A program made the translations under genes and the position numbers. Of a stretch of DNA of 5,438 nt, positions 4,649 to 5,438 are shown piece after piece (position 1 is the stretch's first letter; the number at the start of each line of letters is the position of its first letter). Under the pieces are notes generated by a model. That model made no database searches. It was not told the DNA's origin and was given only the letters and a program-made list of their open reading frames with translations. This stretch comes from Candidatus Pacearchaeota archaeon. Lineage in GTDB: Archaea; Nanoarchaeota; Nanoarchaeia; Pacearchaeales; GW2011-AR1. The DNA lies in contig JALOBN010000074.1 of the NCBI GenBank assembly GCA_023228245.1, positions 4,609 to 10,046 on the forward strand, read 5' to 3'.

Positions 4649-5133
4649 GTTCGTCTCCATTGATTCACTTCTATCCCGGCCTCTTTCAGCAATTCTAACC
4701 CTCGCTCGTCTGGATAACTCTCTATATATACAACTTCTGCTATCTTGGCCTGCACGATCAGCTTGGCGCAGTGATAACATGGTTGCAAGGTGCAATACAA
4801 GCTCGCGCCGATTGTGCTCGGGCCATACAAAGCACATTGTAACAAAGCATTCTCCTCAGCATGGATAGCATGGCAATCTTGCAGCTCTTGGCCGGGAATA
4901 TTGCGGCTGCATTCTCGACATTCTCGCATTCCAGACGGCGTGCCGTTATAGCCAGTCGCCACAATCCTATTATCTTTAACAAGTACCGCCCCTACCCGCC
5001 TATGCAGGTACTTGGAGCGAGTCGCGACCATCTGTGCCATGTTCAAGAAATATTCCCAAGGCGCTTGCACTTGGCCGGGATAAAGGATGGTTGCGCCCAC
5101 CCAGGGAAACTCGATTGAGGCGGGACTCTTCAT
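4645..5133 (-). CDS. Deoxycytidylate (dCMP) deaminase, zinc-dependent
   Basis: Converts dCMP to dUMP, the precursor of dTMP. The 162-residue protein has the family core: VATRSKYLHRRVGAVLVKDNRIVATGYNGTPSG (residues 36-68, with the GYNG nucleotide-binding motif), HAEEN (91-95; H91 as zinc ligand, E93 as catalytic acid/base) and PCYHC (118-122; zinc ligands C119 and C122). Extra Cys at 72, 75 and 87 match the region that carries a second, structural zinc in phage-type dCMP deaminases. About 24 residues precede the usual family start (WEYFLNMAQ); ATG 5133 is kept because it overlaps the upstream stop as ATGA and a purine-rich GGAGAGGGAG lies upstream. Its TGA overlaps the next microgene. Such enzymes are common in viruses, where they raise dTTP supply. 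Confidence 0.93.
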   Translation of the reverse strand: MKSPASIEFPWVGATILYPGQVQAPWEYFLNMAQMVATRSKYLHRRVGAVLVKDNRIVATGYNGTPSGMRECRECSRNIPGQELQDCHAIHAEENALLQCALYGPSTIGASLYCTLQPCYHCAKLIVQAKIAEVVYIESYPDERGLELLKEAGIEVNQWRRT

Positions 5134-5219
5134 AGTTTCCGCAGCTCCCTCTCCAAAAGCCAGGTTAATAATATTATCACCAAGGCATCACATAGGATGA
5201 TCCATACAAGAAGACTCAT
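5130..5219 (-). CDS. Single-span membrane microprotein, 29 aa
   Basis: ATG 5219 overlaps the TGA of the glutaredoxin-like gene, and TGA 5132-5130 overlaps the ATG of the dCMP deaminase (both ATGA). GGAGAG lies eight bases upstream. Residues 3-22 (from LLVWIILC to LLTWLL) are almost purely hydrophobic with one buried Asp (D11) and form a likely membrane helix; the tail ERELRKL is charged. An acidic residue inside such a helix is found in some viroporins and regulatory membrane peptides, but no function can be assigned. Since a 29-codon open frame fills the gap exactly and has a ribosome binding site, I regard it as a real gene. Confidence 0.55.
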   Translation of the reverse strand: MSLLVWIILCDALVIILLTWLLERELRKL

Positions 5220-5419
5220 AGCCAGATCTCTCCATCTCGGATAACCGGAGCTTGCATCGGCTTGGCCCCATTGTGGTCTAGGATGTAATCAGTCAGCAAT
5301 TCGCCGTCCTCAAGCAGCTCCTGGATAGGCTTCTCTGTAAATGGAATGTTAGCTTTTTGCCAGGCGGCCATCTGTTTATGGCAGTTTGGACAGTTAACAG
5401 ACGTATAGATGATCTTCAT
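5216..5419 (-). CDS. Glutaredoxin-like thiol redox protein, 67 aa
   Basis: Small thioredoxin-fold protein, about the size of NrdH-type redoxins. It opens with strand MKIIYTSVNCPNC: the redox motif is C10-P-N-C13. QAPVIRDGEIW (56-66) supplies the conserved cis-Pro (P58) and following strand. Members of this family pass electrons to targets such as ribonucleotide reductase or reduce disulfides; the dCMP deaminase two genes downstream makes a role in dNTP synthesis attractive, but no reductase is in the window. The ATG at 5419 has GGAGG four bases upstream. Its TGA overlaps the start of the membrane microgene. The region between 5420 and the window edge holds only its ribosome binding site. Confidence 0.82.
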   Translation of the reverse strand: MKIIYTSVNCPNCHKQMAAWQKANIPFTEKPIQELLEDGELLTDYILDHNGAKPMQAPVIRDGEIWL

Positions 5420-5438
5420 GCCGCCTCCTTGTTATTTC

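Noticed and set aside
4539..4868. 109-codon plus-strand frame across the 111-residue gene and dCMP deaminase
   Set aside because: It is antisense to a clearly recognised enzyme, with no ribosome binding site and no family features.
4758..4982. 74-codon minus-strand frame inside the dCMP deaminase
   Set aside because: It is an out-of-frame shadow of the HAE/PCxxC-containing gene.
1..5438. tRNA or other structured RNA genes
   Set aside because: No cloverleaf-like sequence or recognisable RNA was seen by eye in the little non-coding space.

Overview
The window looks like part of a mobile replicon, a virus or plasmid, most probably of an archaeon such as a methanogen. The basis is: (i) a PrimPol-type primase gene joined end to start to a P-loop (AAA+/MCM-like) helicase gene, a pairing typical of archaeal plasmids and viruses and also of some phages; (ii) a TTTATATA-type TATA box ahead of the replication operon, with no convincing bacterial -35/-10 pair there; (iii) tight packing of very small genes with strong GGAG/GAGG ribosome binding sites and ATGA stop/start overlaps; and (iv) nucleotide-metabolism genes of the kind viruses carry. 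No structural, integrase or host gene is visible, so the host assignment is an inference, and a bacterial phage is not excluded.

Layout. At the left edge (1-274) two rightward genes end: the tail of one cut by the window edge and a 70-residue coiled-coil protein coupled to it. They meet the leftward genes at a 16-bp gap holding a perfect 7-bp stem hairpin (274-292). Everything else is read leftward (minus strand). The replication operon (3550 down to 291) runs: a 64-residue Sm/Hfq-like protein, a 68-residue Cys-rich zinc protein, a 314-residue PrimPol with a CHC2-like zinc finger, and a 641-residue helicase. Each gene overlaps the next by 1 to 8 bases. Its promoter region (3551-3673) is the only real intergenic space and holds the TATA box and a perfect 20-bp AT-rich palindrome.

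Upstream on the minus strand (5419 down to 3674) is a second tightly linked cluster. It runs: glutaredoxin-like protein, 29-residue membrane peptide, dCMP deaminase, 24-residue peptide, 111-residue SH3/KOW-like protein, a site with two short overlapping frames, 31-residue peptide, 47-residue Cys-rich peptide, 95-residue protein. Nearly every junction is an ATGA or few-base overlap, and most genes below 50 residues have their own Shine-Dalgarno sequence. A 43-bp module occurs twice in this array (34/43 identical, no gaps) and a 19-bp exact repeat joins one of these copies to a third site, so the microgene array has evolved by local duplication.

Working together: the glutaredoxin-like protein and dCMP deaminase suggest support of dNTP supply (electron donation, dUMP for dTMP synthesis), PrimPol and helicase would start and drive replication, and the Sm-like and zinc proteins are likely nucleic-acid-binding accessories. 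The microproteins have no assigned role and are the most unusual part of the window.
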